Assembly (NCBI GenBank): GCA_963785755.1
Contig: CAWAXG010000073.1
Coordinates: 178,932 to 242,931 of the forward strand
DNA: 64,000 nucleotides
Direction of reading: 5' to 3'
From: JACCXG01 sp963785755
Lineage (GTDB): Bacteria > Acidobacteriota > Vicinamibacteria > Vicinamibacterales > 2-12-FULL-66-21
Shown here one piece after another: positions 18,029 to 30,778 of the stretch (positions are counted from its first letter, which is position 1; each line of letters starts with the position of its first letter). The notes under the pieces were generated by a model. That model saw only the letters and a list, made by a program, of their open reading frames with translations, was not told the DNA's origin and did not search any database. A program made the translations under genes and the position numbers.

Positions 18029-20473
18029 ATGGGTCTGGTCAACCCTGGCAGGGCTGGAATCGCAATCGGCGTGGCCGGCCTGCTCCTGGCCGGCAGCGTC
18101 GTCTTCACGATCGACACACCACAGACCCCCGCGCCAATTCCAGAATCTCCGCGCAGTCCGGCACCAGATCGACGTACGTCCGCGCCGGGCAAGGGGCCGT
18201 CGCCGGCGACCGCTCCCCACCTCTCGCTCGTTGATGAGTACTGCCTGTCGTGCCACGACGAGGACCACAAGAAGGCAGGGCTCGCGCTCGACACAATTGC
18301 GACGGCCGACGTGTCGCGGCATCCGGAAGTGTGGGAGAAAGTCATTCGGAAGCTTCGGGCCCGGCAGATGCCGCCCATCGGGAAGGAGCGGCCTGATGAT
18401 GCGACCTACGACACGGTGATCGCTTCGCTGGAGACGGTGCTCGATCGCACGGCTCGTGCGAATCCGAATCCTGGCCGGACGGCGACCATCCGGCGGCTCA
18501 CGCGAACCGAGTACCAGAACGCGATCCGCGATCTGCTGGCGCTCGACGTGGACGTGGCCTCGCTGTTGCCCGCGGACGAGTCCAGTTACGGCTTCGACAA
18601 CGTGACCGTCGGCGATCTGTCGCCGACGCTGCTGGACCGCTACGTGTCGGCGGCGGAGAAGATCAGCCGGCTCGCGGTCGGACGTCCCAGCCGCTCGCCT
18701 GGCGGCGACACCATCAGGATTCCGCCAGAGGTCACGCAGGAAGGGCATCTCGAAGGGCTGCCGATCGGCACACGCGGCGGCGCCGTGGTGCCTTACACGT
18801 TTCCGCTCGACGGCGAGTACGAGATCACGGTTCGCCTGATGCGCGACCGCGACGAGCACGTCGAGGGGCTCACCGAGAGCCACGATGTCGAGGTGCTGCT
18901 CGATCGGGAGCGCGTGGAGCTCTTCACGATCAAGCCGCCCACGAGCGAGCCGCTCCACGCCAATGTTGACCAGCATCTCAAGCTACGCATCCCGGTGCGC
19001 GCCGGGCCGCATGCGATCGCCGTGGCATTCCTGAAGAAGCCGTCGCTGCTGGTGGAGACCGCCCGGCAGCCGTATCAGGCGCGCTTCAACTTCTACCGGC
19101 ATCCGCGGATCCAGCCGGCGATCTACTCGATCTCGATCATCGGCCCGTACCAGGCCAGGATCGGAGACTCGCCGAGCCGGCGCCGGCTCTTCGTGAGGCG
19201 GCCGGCAACACCGGCAACAGAGGACGAGGACGAGCGGTGCGCGAAGGAGATCCTCACGGCGCTGATGCGGCGCGCATACCGGCGCCCGGTCACGGAGGCG
19301 GATCTGCAGGGGCCACTCGGCCTCTACCGGCGCGCGCGGGCAGAGGGTGACTTCGATGCCGGCATCGAACTGGCGCTCTCGTCCGTGCTGGTCAGCCCGC
19401 ACTTCCTCTTCCGCATCGAGCACGATCCGGCAGGCATTCCGGCGGACACGGCCTATCGCCTCAGCGATCTGGAACTGGCGTCGCGGCTCTCGTTCTTCCT
19501 CTGGAGCAGCATCCCGGACGATGAGCTGCTGAACGTGGCGGTGTCGGGCAAGCTCGACGACCCCGCGGTGCTCGAACGGCAGGTCCGGCGGATGCTGGCG
19601 GATCCACGATCGCAGGCGCTGGTGACGAACTTCGCCTCGCAGTGGCTGCACCTGCGCAACCTCGCGTCGATCACGCCGGACATGCGGCTGTTTCCGGACT
19701 TCGACGACAACCTCCGGCAGGCTTTCCGGCAGGAAACGGAGCTCTTCTTCGACAGCGTGCTCCGCGAGGATCGCAGCGTGCTCGATCTGTTGCGGGCGAA
19801 CTACACCTTCGTCAACGAACGGCTGGCCAAGCACTACGGGATTCCGTACGTCTACGGCAGCCACTTCCGGCGGATGGCGCTCGGCGACGACCGCGAGCGT
19901 GGCGGGCTGCTCCGGCACGGCAGCATTCTGATGGTCACCTCGTACGCGACCAGGACCTCGCCGGTCGTCCGCGGCAAATGGATCCTCGATAATCTGCTCG
20001 GAGTTCCGCCGCCGCCCCCGCTGCCGGACGTCCCCGCCCTCAAGGACAACACGGTTGACGGCAACCTGTCGGTCCGCAAGCGTCTGGCCGAGCACCGGAA
20101 CAACCCGACCTGCGCCTCGTGTCACAACCTGATGGATCCGGTCGGGCTCTCGCTCGAGAAGTTCGATGCCGTCGGCCGGCGGCGAACGAACGAAGAGGGG
20201 GCGCCGATCGATGCCTCGGGCGGGCTGCCCGACGGCAGCAAGTTCGCCGACGTCCATGGACTCGAGGCCGCGCTGCTCCGCCGGCCGGAACTGTTCGTCG
20301 GCACCTTCGCCGAGAAGCTCCTCACCTACGGGACCGGGCGCGGCGTCGAGTATTACGATGCGCCGGCGATCCGCGCCATCGTGCGCGAGACCAGGCCGCA
20401 GAATTTCCGCATGTCGTCGATCATTCTCGGAGTCGTCAAGAGCAAGCCGTTTCAGATGAGGAAGTCGCGATGA
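18029..20473 (+). CDS. DUF1587/1592/1588/1585 protein with two CxxCH haem motifs
   Basis: An 814-residue exported protein of the planctomycete-type cytochrome family. Residues 1-35 give a membrane/signal segment (IAIGVAGLLLAGSVVF). A first CxxCH (CLSCH, residues 72-76) lies in the cytochrome-like domain. DUF1587 (RRLTRTEYQNAIRDLLALD), the DUF1592 core and DUF1588 follow, with a second CxxCH (CASCH, near 695), and DUF1585 ends the protein (FAEKLLTYGTGRGVEYYD). Such proteins are found beside DUF1552 proteins in Acidobacteriota, Planctomycetota and Myxococcota; their biochemical role is not established. The stop overlaps the next gene by ATGA, so the two are translated together. Confidence 0.93.
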   Translation: MGLVNPGRAGIAIGVAGLLLAGSVVFTIDTPQTPAPIPESPRSPAPDRRTSAPGKGPSPATAPHLSLVDEYCLSCHDEDHKKAGLALDTIATADVSRHPEVWEKVIRKLRARQMPPIGKERPDDATYDTVIASLETVLDRTARANPNPGRTATIRRLTRTEYQNAIRDLLALDVDVASLLPADESSYGFDNVTVGDLSPTLLDRYVSAAEKISRLAVGRPSRSPGGDTIRIPPEVTQEGHLEGLPIGTRGGAVVPYTFPLDGEYEITVRLMRDRDEHVEGLTESHDVEVLLDRERVELFTIKPPTSEPLHANVDQHLKLRIPVRAGPHAIAVAFLKKPSLLVETARQPYQARFNFYRHPRIQPAIYSISIIGPYQARIGDSPSRRRLFVRRPATPATEDEDERCAKEILTALMRRAYRRPVTEADLQGPLGLYRRARAEGDFDAGIELALSSVLVSPHFLFRIEHDPAGIPADTAYRLSDLELASRLSFFLWSSIPDDELLNVAVSGKLDDPAVLERQVRRMLADPRSQALVTNFASQWLHLRNLASITPDMRLFPDFDDNLRQAFRQETELFFDSVLREDRSVLDLLRANYTFVNERLAKHYGIPYVYGSHFRRMALGDDRERGGLLRHGSILMVTSYATRTSPVVRGKWILDNLLGVPPPPPLPDVPALKDNTVDGNLSVRKRLAEHRNNPTCASCHNLMDPVGLSLEKFDAVGRRRTNEEGAPIDASGGLPDGSKFADVHGLEAALLRRPELFVGTFAEKLLTYGTGRGVEYYDAPAIRAIVRETRPQNFRMSSIILGVVKSKPFQMRKSR

Positions 20474-21801
20474 TCATCACCAAGAAGGCCATCCCGCGGC
20501 GGACGTTCCTGCAGGGCATTGGCGCGAGCGTGGCGCTGCCGTTGCTCGATGCCATGATTCCCTCGATGACGGCGCTTGCGAAGACAGCGGCCGCGCCGGT
20601 GCGCCGCCTCGGCTTCGTGTATATGCCGATGGGATGCGATCTTCCCCGGTGGACACCACCCGGTGAGGGATCGTTGATCGAATTGTCACCCACGCTGCAA
20701 TCGCTGGCGCCGGTCGTCGATCAGCTCACGGTCATCTCGAATCTCGAGCTGAAGAACGCCTATCCCGGCACGCATGCGACCTCCAACGCCGCGTTCCTGA
20801 GCGCCGCGAAGGCGAAATGGACCGAGAGCACCGATTACCACCTGGGGACGACGATCGATCAGGTCGCGGCGAAAGAGATCGGTCACCAGACGCTGCTGCC
20901 GTCGCTGGAGCTGTCGATGGACCTGCTCCACACGGTGGGTCAGTGCGACAACGGCTACGCGTGCGTCTATCAGAACAACCTCTCGTGGTCGTCACCGACG
21001 ACGCCCCTGCCGGCGGAAGCTCACCCGCGCATCGTCTTCGAGCGGCTGTTCGGTGAAGGGGGCAGCGCCGCCGATCGCCGCGCGGCGCTCCGCAGACGGG
21101 CGAGCCTGCTGGATTCGGTCCGTGAAGACATCTCCCGGCTGCAGAACAGCCTTGGACCCGAGGATCGAAACCGAGTCAGCCTCTACCTCGAGACCGTTCG
21201 CGAGGTGGAGCGGCGCATTCAGAAGGCCGAGTCCGCGACGGCGGATAATCCGACGCCGGATCTCGATCGTCCTGTGGGCGTCCCGGCTGCGTACGCCGAT
21301 CACGCCCGGTTGATGTTCGACCTGCAGGTGCTGGCGCTCCAGACGGACGTCACCAGGGTCATCACCTTCCAGCTCGCCCGCGAAACGAGCAACCGGACCT
21401 ACACGGAGATCGGCGTCCCCGATCCGCATCACCCGCTCACTCACCACGGGAACGATCCGGACAAGGTCGCGAGGATGGCGAAGATCAATGCCTTCCACGT
21501 TTCGCTGTTCGCCTATTTCCTCGAGAAGCTCAAGGCGACGCCGGAGGGCGACGGATCGCTGCTGGATCACTCGCTCTACCTGTACGGCAGCGGCATGGGC
21601 AATCCCAACATCCACGATCACGTGAACCTGCCAATCCTGGTCGCCGGCGGCGCCGGCAGGACCAAGGGAGGGCGGCACATCAAGTACGCCGAGCCCACGC
21701 CGCTGGCCAATCTTCACCTGACGCTGCTCGAGAGAGTGGGTGTCCGGATGGACGGCTTCGCCGACAGCAAGGGCAAGATCGACGAGTTGCTTTCGCTATG
21801 A
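20470..21801 (+). CDS. DUF1552 Tat-exported protein
   Basis: A 443-residue protein beginning MIITKKAIPRRTFLQGIGAS: the twin-arginine motif RRTFLQG followed by a hydrophobic stretch indicates folded export by Tat. The body matches DUF1552 (FVYMPMGCDLPRWTPPGEG; DPHHPLTHHGND; YLYGSGMGNPNIHDHVNLP), distantly like alkaline-phosphatase-fold DUF1501 proteins. It is coupled at both ends by ATGA overlaps to the DUF1592 cytochrome and to the ankyrin gene, pointing to a periplasmic complex. The function is unknown. The longer upstream frame from 20119 is the shadow of the preceding gene. Confidence 0.93.
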   Translation: MIITKKAIPRRTFLQGIGASVALPLLDAMIPSMTALAKTAAAPVRRLGFVYMPMGCDLPRWTPPGEGSLIELSPTLQSLAPVVDQLTVISNLELKNAYPGTHATSNAAFLSAAKAKWTESTDYHLGTTIDQVAAKEIGHQTLLPSLELSMDLLHTVGQCDNGYACVYQNNLSWSSPTTPLPAEAHPRIVFERLFGEGGSAADRRAALRRRASLLDSVREDISRLQNSLGPEDRNRVSLYLETVREVERRIQKAESATADNPTPDLDRPVGVPAAYADHARLMFDLQVLALQTDVTRVITFQLARETSNRTYTEIGVPDPHHPLTHHGNDPDKVARMAKINAFHVSLFAYFLEKLKATPEGDGSLLDHSLYLYGSGMGNPNIHDHVNLPILVAGGAGRTKGGRHIKYAEPTPLANLHLTLLERVGVRMDGFADSKGKIDELLSL

Positions 21802-23286
21802 CTCTGCGAATAGCCGTCTCCTGCGTTGCTCTCCTGTTCTCAACGGTGAGCCTGCGCGGCGCCGACTCTCCGCTGGCCGACGCGGCCGAACAGATGAATC
21901 GGTCGAAGATCCGCACGCTCCTGAAGCAGCGCGTCGACGTGGACACGCCGCAGGTCGACGGGATGACCGCGCTGCACTGGGCCGCCCGCCACGACGATCG
22001 GGAGATCGCGGATCTGCTGGTGCGCGCCGGCGCGAACGTCAAGGCGGCGAATCGCTATGGCATGACGCCGCTGTCGCTGGCATGCACGAATGCGCAGCAG
22101 CGCGATCGTCGAGCTGCTGCTGAAAGCCGGGGCCGATCCGAATGCTCCCCTTCCCGGCGGCGAAACGCCGCTGATGACCGCCGCGCGGACCGGCACGCTC
22201 GCCTCGGTCAAGGCGCTCCTGTCCCGAGGCGCGACCGTTGACGGCGGGGACGATCGCCGCGGGCAGACCGCGTTGATGTGGGCGGCGGCCGAAGGTCACG
22301 CCCCGGTCGTGCAAACGCTCATCGACGCCGGAGCCGATTTCCGCAGACGCCTGCCATCGGGCTTCACGCCGTTCCTGTTCGCCGTCCGCGAAGGCCGTCT
22401 CGACGTTGTCCGGGTGCTCCTCGAAGCGGGAGCGGACGTGAATGACACGATTCGCGTCGATGCGGGAGTGAGCCGGCGCGCCTACGGAGGCCGGCTGCCG
22501 CCTGCGAATGCCAGCGCGCTGCTGCTGGCCACGATGAACGCGCATTTCGAACTGGCGGCGGAGCTGCTGGCCGCCGGCGCCAATCCGAATGCCGACCAGA
22601 CCGGCTACACGGTGCTCCACGCGATAACCGTGGTCCGCAAGCCCGGTGTCGGCGACAACGATCCCGCGCCTGAAGGGTCCGGAACCATGAGCAGCATCGA
22701 GCTCGTGAAAAAGCTCGCCGCCCAGGGCGCGAATCTGAACGCGAGAATGACGAGGCGGGCGAACTTGAACAACACGCGGGCCCACGAGAACGGAGCGACG
22801 CCGTTTTTCCTGGCGGCGCTCACCGCGGACGCCGAGTTGATGAAGGTCCTGGCGGCTCTGGGCGCGAATCCACTCCTGACGAACGCCGAGAACAGCACGC
22901 CGCTGATGGCGGCAGCCGGGCTCGGGACGCGGTCGCCCGGCGAGGACGCCGGAACCGAGCCTGAAGTGCTGGAGGCGGTACAGGTCGCGCTCGATCTCGG
23001 CGCCGACCTGAATGCGGTCGACAACAACGGCGAGACCGCCATGCACGGGGCCGCCTACAAGAATCTCCCGAAGGTCGTGAAGTTCCTCGCCGCCAAGGGC
23101 GCCCGGATCGCCGTCTGGAACAATGAAGACAAGTTCGGATGGACGCCGCTGGCCATCGCGGTTGGATACCGGTTCGGCAACTTCAAGCCCTCACCGGACA
23201 CCGAGGCCGCGCTTCGCGAAGTGATGATTGCCGCGGGCGTGACGCCGCCGGCCAAGATCGTCGCCAAGACTCAACAGATTTATTGA
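21798..23286 (+). CDS. secreted ankyrin-repeat protein, one frameshift
   Basis: The ATG at 21798 overlaps the DUF1552 stop (ATGA) and starts a signal peptide ending SLRGADS. About ten ankyrin repeats follow (for example DGMTALHWAARHDDREIADL, GYTVLHAI, GFTPFLFAVREGRLDVVRVL). One base is gained or lost near 22100: the first frame breaks after SLACTNA and the next resumes at AIVELLLKAGADPN. The joined product is about 495 residues, with no residue of the repeat pattern missing, so the break is probably an indel artefact. Ankyrin proteins mediate protein contacts, and it probably partners the two preceding exported proteins. Confidence 0.85.
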
Positions 23287-23370
23287 TCTTCCGCCTGAAG
23301 GCGGAAGCCGCGAAGCGGTGCGGCGTAAACCGCCGTAGCGTGGCTGCGGCCGTCAGGCGGAAGACTCAGC
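23286..23370. repeat. CTTCCGCC-TGAA-GGCGGAAG hairpin and inverted-end repeat
   Basis: A perfect 8-bp stem with a TGAA loop lies at 23288-23307, two bases past the ankyrin stop. A second GGCGGAAG-type end at about 23355-23365 gives the ~80-base unit inverted termini (ATCTTCCGCC...GGCGGAAGACT). It sits between convergent genes and could terminate both, but the inverted ends resemble a REP/MITE-type dispersed element. Confidence 0.6.
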
Positions 23371-23419
23371 GAGCGGGGTGGTCGTGGCGCCCCGATGAAC
23401 GCCACGACCTCTTGTTCAA

Positions 23420-25445
23420 TCAGCTCGCGTGCTGAACCTTCGCCAGTCCCTGCTCGACGTCGAGCAGCTGGGCGTCGGTCGCGGCCGGGTTCTATGACGG
23501 CCTCGCACTGGAACATCAAGTCCAGGAACGGCATCGCCGACCCTCCCCCCAACGGAACCGTCGCGTCCCAGGCGACGGCGCCGCTGGCGAACTGCAGCCA
23601 CGCCACCATCAGGGCCGCGCGCGCCCGCGCACGCCGGTCTCCACCTGGCGGCGTCAGGATCGCGTGCGCCTCCTCGAGCGTCGCCGCGCTGGCGGCCTCG
23701 GAGAACACGCTGGACACCGCGTTGACGATGGCCAGGTACGCGAGCAGCGTGTCGTTGTCGAGTTGTGGCGATCCGGTGCCGGCGTACTGATGTTGCCACC
23801 AGCCATCGCCTTCAGTGGTATCGCTGTGCCCGTGACGATCGCGCCACCCTCGACGTTGTTCGCGCCCCCATCGTCGTCGGCGAGCGTGAGCTGGAGCGCC
23901 ACGAACGCCGCGTCCTCGAACATGGCCTCGATCGAATCGCTTGCCGCGAACGGGAACGTGCCGAACGGGCTCGGGAACAGATCCGCGCTGACTCCGTTGT
24001 TGAAGTAGGTGTTCACGTCGCCGACGCTCCAGGTGAACGTGAGGTCGTCGGAGCCGGGATCGACCCGTCGGCTGAGAGCCCCAGCGTTCCACCGGCTTCG
24101 AGGACGAAATACTTTCCGCCAGGAAAATCGATGGCGCCGCTGACGTCGAGCGTGACGGTTGGCGCGACGTTGTTCACGGTCACGTTCACGCCCGCCATGC
24201 CTGCACCGCCGTCGTCGTCGGTGATCGTGACGACCACGGCGTACAGCGCCGTTGTCGCCGAAGACGTGGGTCACGCCAGCGCCGTGAGTTGTGCGAGGGA
24301 AACCGGCTGCGCTCAGTGCCATCCCCCCAGTTCACCGTTGCCGTGTGGGTATCCTGCGTGCCCGGATCGCGTGAACATAGGCTCGCACCCTGGCGGTGCC
24401 CCCCTCGTCAATCGTGTCGCCGATCGCCATCACCGAAGGGATCGACGTTGTTCACCGTGATGAAGTGTCACGTCGGAGGACCCGAGCGCTTCAATCTGGT
24501 CGTAGACGTTGAGCGTGACGAAGTTGATGCTGTCGTCCACGCCGGTGAAGGTCGGCTGCGCGAGCGACGGATTGTCCAGGTTGTCGGCCGGCTGCCAGAG
24601 ATACGTCAGCGGATTGTTCTCAGGGTCGGTGCTGCCGGTGCCGTCGAGCTGCACGGTCGAGCCTTCGTTGACGACATATGGCCCGCCATCGGCAGCGGTC
24701 GGCGGCAGGTGCATGCAGGGATTGGCGGTGTATGCCGCGTTCTGCACGTAGAGGTTGCCGGGAATGTCGCACACGCGGGACACCAGGTTGACGCCGAAGT
24801 TGGTGCCACAGGTGCCGCCGAGCATGTGACCCCCGAGGATGCAGAACGGTGTCGGGTTGTTCGCGTTCGCCGCATTCGGCAGCCCCACTTCGAAGTGCAG
24901 GTGCCGCCCGCCTGCTCGCCCGATGTCCGCTTCCATGCCGATCTGCTCGCCTGCCTGGATCGGGTCGCCGACGTTCCACTGTCGGACTGACGGATCCGGT
25001 TGCCAGATGCGTGTACTTCGTCCACTCTCCGTTCGGGTGCTGGATCCAGACATAGTTGTTGTAATCGGTGCAGACGCCGACGACCGTGGTTGTCGTCCTG
25101 GCAACTGTGCTCGAGGGCATCGTGCCCGGGGTTGAGGGCTCCGGTAATGTCCATGCCGTTGCCGTTCCCGTTGGAGTCGCCATGGATGTCTACGATGAAG
25201 CGAATGATCCCGGACGCCGCCGCCACCACCGGCGCCGATCCGCTGGCGGCAACCATGTCGATCCGGTCTACGGGGCTGTGGTTGTGGTGATCGCCCGACA
25301 CGGTCATATCCGTGCCGTCAGCGTAGGGAATGCGATAGATCCCGACCGATTGCTGGAACGTGTGATTCGCGATGGCCGGGTGTTGCCACAAGCCGAGCGC
25401 CAGCGCGCAGGCGAGAGCTACTCCAGCAGCGACTTCCCTTTTCAT
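23420..25445 (-). pseudogene. secreted M23-type metallopeptidase-like protein with PKD repeats, multiply frameshifted
   Basis: Reading across frames gives one gene of about 674 residues. The ATG at 25445 follows GGAGACGAAC and begins a signal peptide (MKREVAAGVALACALALGLW). An M23/LytM domain follows: first zinc ligands in HNHSPVDRIDMVA and the second motif GRHLHFEVG. Then come PKD-like repeats (TAADGGPYVVNEGSTVQLDG; VVTITDDDGGAGMAGVNVTV). A C-terminal helical part ends LDVEQGLAKVQHAS at 23420. At least five single-base breaks lie between 25100 and 23480. M23 enzymes cut peptidoglycan cross-links; with PKD domains it would be a secreted or surface protein. Either real decay or a local stretch of assembly errors. 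Confidence 0.65.
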
Positions 25446-25629
25446 GTTCGTCTCCAGACGTCGCAGGATGCCTGGTCCGGCGATTGAGAGCCGGGCCCGC
25501 TGGAGTACACGGAAATCCGGGGCAAGCCCCGCCACGTCCGGTCACGTGCTGCGTCCTGTGTGCTACGTGCTCACGTGCTCGTGCGACGTGCACATGTGAG
25601 ACGTGCTGGCGGCAATCACACCGAACGGC

Positions 25630-26206
25630 TCAGCCGGAGCCGGCCAGTTCGTGCTGCAGCCAGGCGCGCGCGCGCTGCCAGTCGCGCTGGACGGTGCGAA
25701 GGGGAATCGAGAGGGCCTCGGAGGTCTCGCGATCCGACATGCCGGCAAACAAGACGGCACTCGGCTACCTGGACGAGCCGTTCGCTGACGGCGGCCGAGC
25801 GCTGTGAACGCGTGGTCGAGCGCCAGCAGCGTCTCAATCTGCAGGCCGCCGCCGTCGCGCAGCGGCAGGGCCTCGGGCGACAGCTCGACTCGCTGCCAGT
25901 GGCCGCCGCGCTTGTGCGCCGCACGCTCGCGCGCATGGTCGATCAGGATGTGCCGCATCGCGCGCGCCGCGATCGCGAAGAAGTGCGCGCGTCCTTCCCA
26001 CGTGCTGCGACGAGGCATCGACGAGGTGCAGATAGGCGTCGTGGACGAGCGCCGTGGTATTCAGCGTGTCGCCGGAGCGGGCGCGCCGCCGCTGACGGGC
26101 GGCGACCCGCTTGAGATCCTCGTAGATGAGAGGCAGCAGGCGCTCGAAGGCGCTGCTGATCGCCCTGCTGGTGGGCCAGGAGGAGCTCGGTGACGTTGTC
26201 GGGCAC
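25630..26206 (-). pseudogene. ECF-type sigma factor (TIGR02999-like), multiply frameshifted
   Basis: A composite of about 191 residues from the GTG at 26206 (MPDNVTELLLAHQQGDQ), through ERLLPLIYEDLKRVAARQ, ALVHDAYLHLVDAS, HFFAIAARAMRHILIDHARE, to SDRETSEALSIPLRTVQRDW, stopping at 25630. The order region 2, linker, region 4 is that of the acidobacterial/planctomycete ECF group that is usually paired with Ser/Thr kinases. At least three one-base breaks are present. It directly follows the kinase-TPR gene on the same strand, which supports a kinase-linked sigma pair. Confidence 0.65.
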
Positions 26207-26211
26207 GCGTC

Positions 26212-28487
<2,276 letters not shown>

Positions 28488-28575
28488 GGGGTCCGACGCG
28501 AGTATACGACGGACACTTTGCGCTCCCTCGGGACCGCCGGATCAGCTGGAATCGCGTTCGCGCGGCGAAGCAGGT

Positions 28576-30756
28576 TCACTGCGTCGGTGCCGCAGGGGCC
28601 CCGGCTCGATAGACTTGATATCCGCCGCAATCGCCGATGTGCCGCAATCCCGCTCGAACGCCTATCTGGAAGGCCAGCCGAGGACTGCTCTCCCCTTCGT
28701 GCTCGCGAGCATCGATGATGATGTAGTCGCGAGGGCCGCTACCCGGCCCACGCTTCTGCAACAGCGTCGGCCGTTCAGTCCGACCGCGGGCGTCGAACAC
28801 CAGATTGTCGAAATCCGGTCCCTGCAGCTCCAGCGGGGCATCGAATCGGCTGGCGACAAAGAATCGTCGGCGGCCCTGCTCGGGCTCCTCGCGTTCGGAG
28901 CCGATCGCGCGGTTGTAGAGGCATCGATAGTCCGATTCCGGCGCCGCAGCCGGCGCGGACTGCGAAGGCACTCGCGACCCTGCCATCAGCTGTTCGTTGC
29001 GTGCGGCAATTTGCGACGACAGCAGTGCTAATGCCCCGATCGTCACGATCGCCGCAGCAACGCGACCCTGAGCCCGGACCGGGCGAGGCGTCAGCCACAG
29101 AAGCACCAGCATGATCGACAGAACCACGAATCGCGGCTCGAAAACCGGGAACCACTCTGCCTGCGGCAGTCCTGGCACGGCCCTATCCGTGACGTATTGC
29201 AGTGCGATCCATCCCATGAGGACGAGGCCGACGCCCCAGCGGAGTCTTTCAATCTTGTGCCACTGAGTCAGACCGGCAGGGAAAAGCGACAGTGCCATCA
29301 CCATCACATAGAGCATCAGGAGCGGTAGGACGTAACGCAGGGAAAGACCGCGAGTCCATTCGAGGCTGGTCCATGGCGCAGGAATCAGCAGCGCGGCGTG
29401 AGCCACCGCGAGCAGCGCCGTGGTCACGATCAAAGCCAGCTTCGAAGCGGTCGCCTCACTCAGTCGGCGACCATCCCGCCAATCGAAAACAGCATCCACG
29501 CCCAATATCAATAAGCCGAGGGATCCCGTCATGAACCAGGGCCCGATCAGCCGTTTCGTGTAGACGGCAAAGCGCTCCGCGAGCCGATAGCCCTCGAGGT
29601 CACGCAGATCCCGCAGCACCGAGTAGTAGTAGCCGCCCTCGAGATAGGCGTCGCCGGGAAAGATCGCGACGCCGAAAAGGCTCAAGCCTGAGGGCGCCAG
29701 TGGCGACCCGAACACGATCCAGTTGCGGATCAACCAGATCCCGCCGGCGAATACGAGTGCAATCGCGGCCGCAGCCAGTGCGGCGGGGTGCGCGTCCCAT
29801 GTCAACGGCCGTCTCGCCATGAGTCGGCGGACCCAGATCAATGCGGCCCAGACAGCAAGGATGAGGAGCAGCGAGGGAGCGCCGGTCGTCTTCGTGCCGA
29901 GCAACAGACCACCCGCGACGCCCGCCCCAAGCAGATCGATCCCGCGCACCGTTGCCGAACGCCAGATGACGAAGCCCTGAACAAACACGGCGATGAACGC
30001 CGCTGCGTAGAGAAAGTCGGCGGAGGGGAGCAGGGTGAAGCGCAGCAATGGCGCGGTCAACAACCAGAGCACGAGCCAGGGCGCCCACACGATCCCGGAC
30101 TCGCCGATCGCGGCACGGAACAGCAGGCCGACCGAGACAACGATCAGCAACGCCGCCGGAAGCGTCGTCAGAGCGAGGAGCGCGGGACCAGGGAGCGGCT
30201 GCAACAACCAGGAGGCCCAGATGCTGGTACCCATGGGGTAGAGATGCGGCGTTGCCACGAACCCGAAGAGGTTGGTGCCGTGCGAGTAGTTCACGGCATA
30301 CGGCACGTGATAATGGGCCGCGTCGGGGCCGGCAACTCTCAGTGATACGGCAGCGACGCTGTACCACTGAAACCCCAGCGCCAGGATCGCGACGATGCCA
30401 GGAATGGCGAGGGCAGGCAGCCGCGCGTCCGGAATCGACAACCCTCGACCGGATTCGCGTACCGAAGTCGATCGATGTCGGTGCAGCAGCCATGCGCCCA
30501 GGACGAGGTCGATGATGGCGAGAGTCGCCGCACCGGACAGCAAACTGATACCGGCGATGGTGGCGAGCAGGTGAAGCACGGACTGCAATGAGCCGAACCC
30601 CAGGAGAACGGCGAAGTAGGCGTACTCATCGAGATCCCGCAATCGAGCGTGGGCGTGACGGCGAAGACACGCCGCAACCAGGGCACAGTGGCCGAGCGTG
30701 AGCAGCACGAACCCCAGCAGGCGGACCGCGTCGAGGCTCGCACCCATCGAACTCAC
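28576..30756 (-). CDS. polytopic membrane protein, GT-C glycosyltransferase-like
   Basis: A 726-residue protein with roughly a dozen hydrophobic helices followed by a soluble C-terminal tail of about 150 residues. The early loop GPDAAHYHVPYAVNYSHG, with an acidic residue and YH after the first helices, resembles the catalytic loop of GT-C enzymes of the ArnT/PMT and mannosyltransferase classes. I do not recognise a specific family. If it is a GT-C, it would transfer a sugar from a polyprenyl carrier to a periplasmic acceptor. It is 22 bases downstream of nothing co-directional except the dehydrogenase gene, which ends far upstream of its partners, so it may be the last gene of no operon. Confidence 0.7.
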   Translation of the reverse strand: MSSMGASLDAVRLLGFVLLTLGHCALVAACLRRHAHARLRDLDEYAYFAVLLGFGSLQSVLHLLATIAGISLLSGAATLAIIDLVLGAWLLHRHRSTSVRESGRGLSIPDARLPALAIPGIVAILALGFQWYSVAAVSLRVAGPDAAHYHVPYAVNYSHGTNLFGFVATPHLYPMGTSIWASWLLQPLPGPALLALTTLPAALLIVVSVGLLFRAAIGESGIVWAPWLVLWLLTAPLLRFTLLPSADFLYAAAFIAVFVQGFVIWRSATVRGIDLLGAGVAGGLLLGTKTTGAPSLLLILAVWAALIWVRRLMARRPLTWDAHPAALAAAAIALVFAGGIWLIRNWIVFGSPLAPSGLSLFGVAIFPGDAYLEGGYYYSVLRDLRDLEGYRLAERFAVYTKRLIGPWFMTGSLGLLILGVDAVFDWRDGRRLSEATASKLALIVTTALLAVAHAALLIPAPWTSLEWTRGLSLRYVLPLLMLYVMVMALSLFPAGLTQWHKIERLRWGVGLVLMGWIALQYVTDRAVPGLPQAEWFPVFEPRFVVLSIMLVLLWLTPRPVRAQGRVAAAIVTIGALALLSSQIAARNEQLMAGSRVPSQSAPAAAPESDYRCLYNRAIGSEREEPEQGRRRFFVASRFDAPLELQGPDFDNLVFDARGRTERPTLLQKRGPGSGPRDYIIIDAREHEGESSPRLAFQIGVRAGLRHIGDCGGYQVYRAGAPAAPTQ

Positions 30757-30778
30757 GAAAGGCTGTCTCTTATGGACT

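Noticed and set aside
28500..28575. Kinase and GT-C gene as one operon
   Set aside because: They share strand and are close, but nothing in function or overlap links them.
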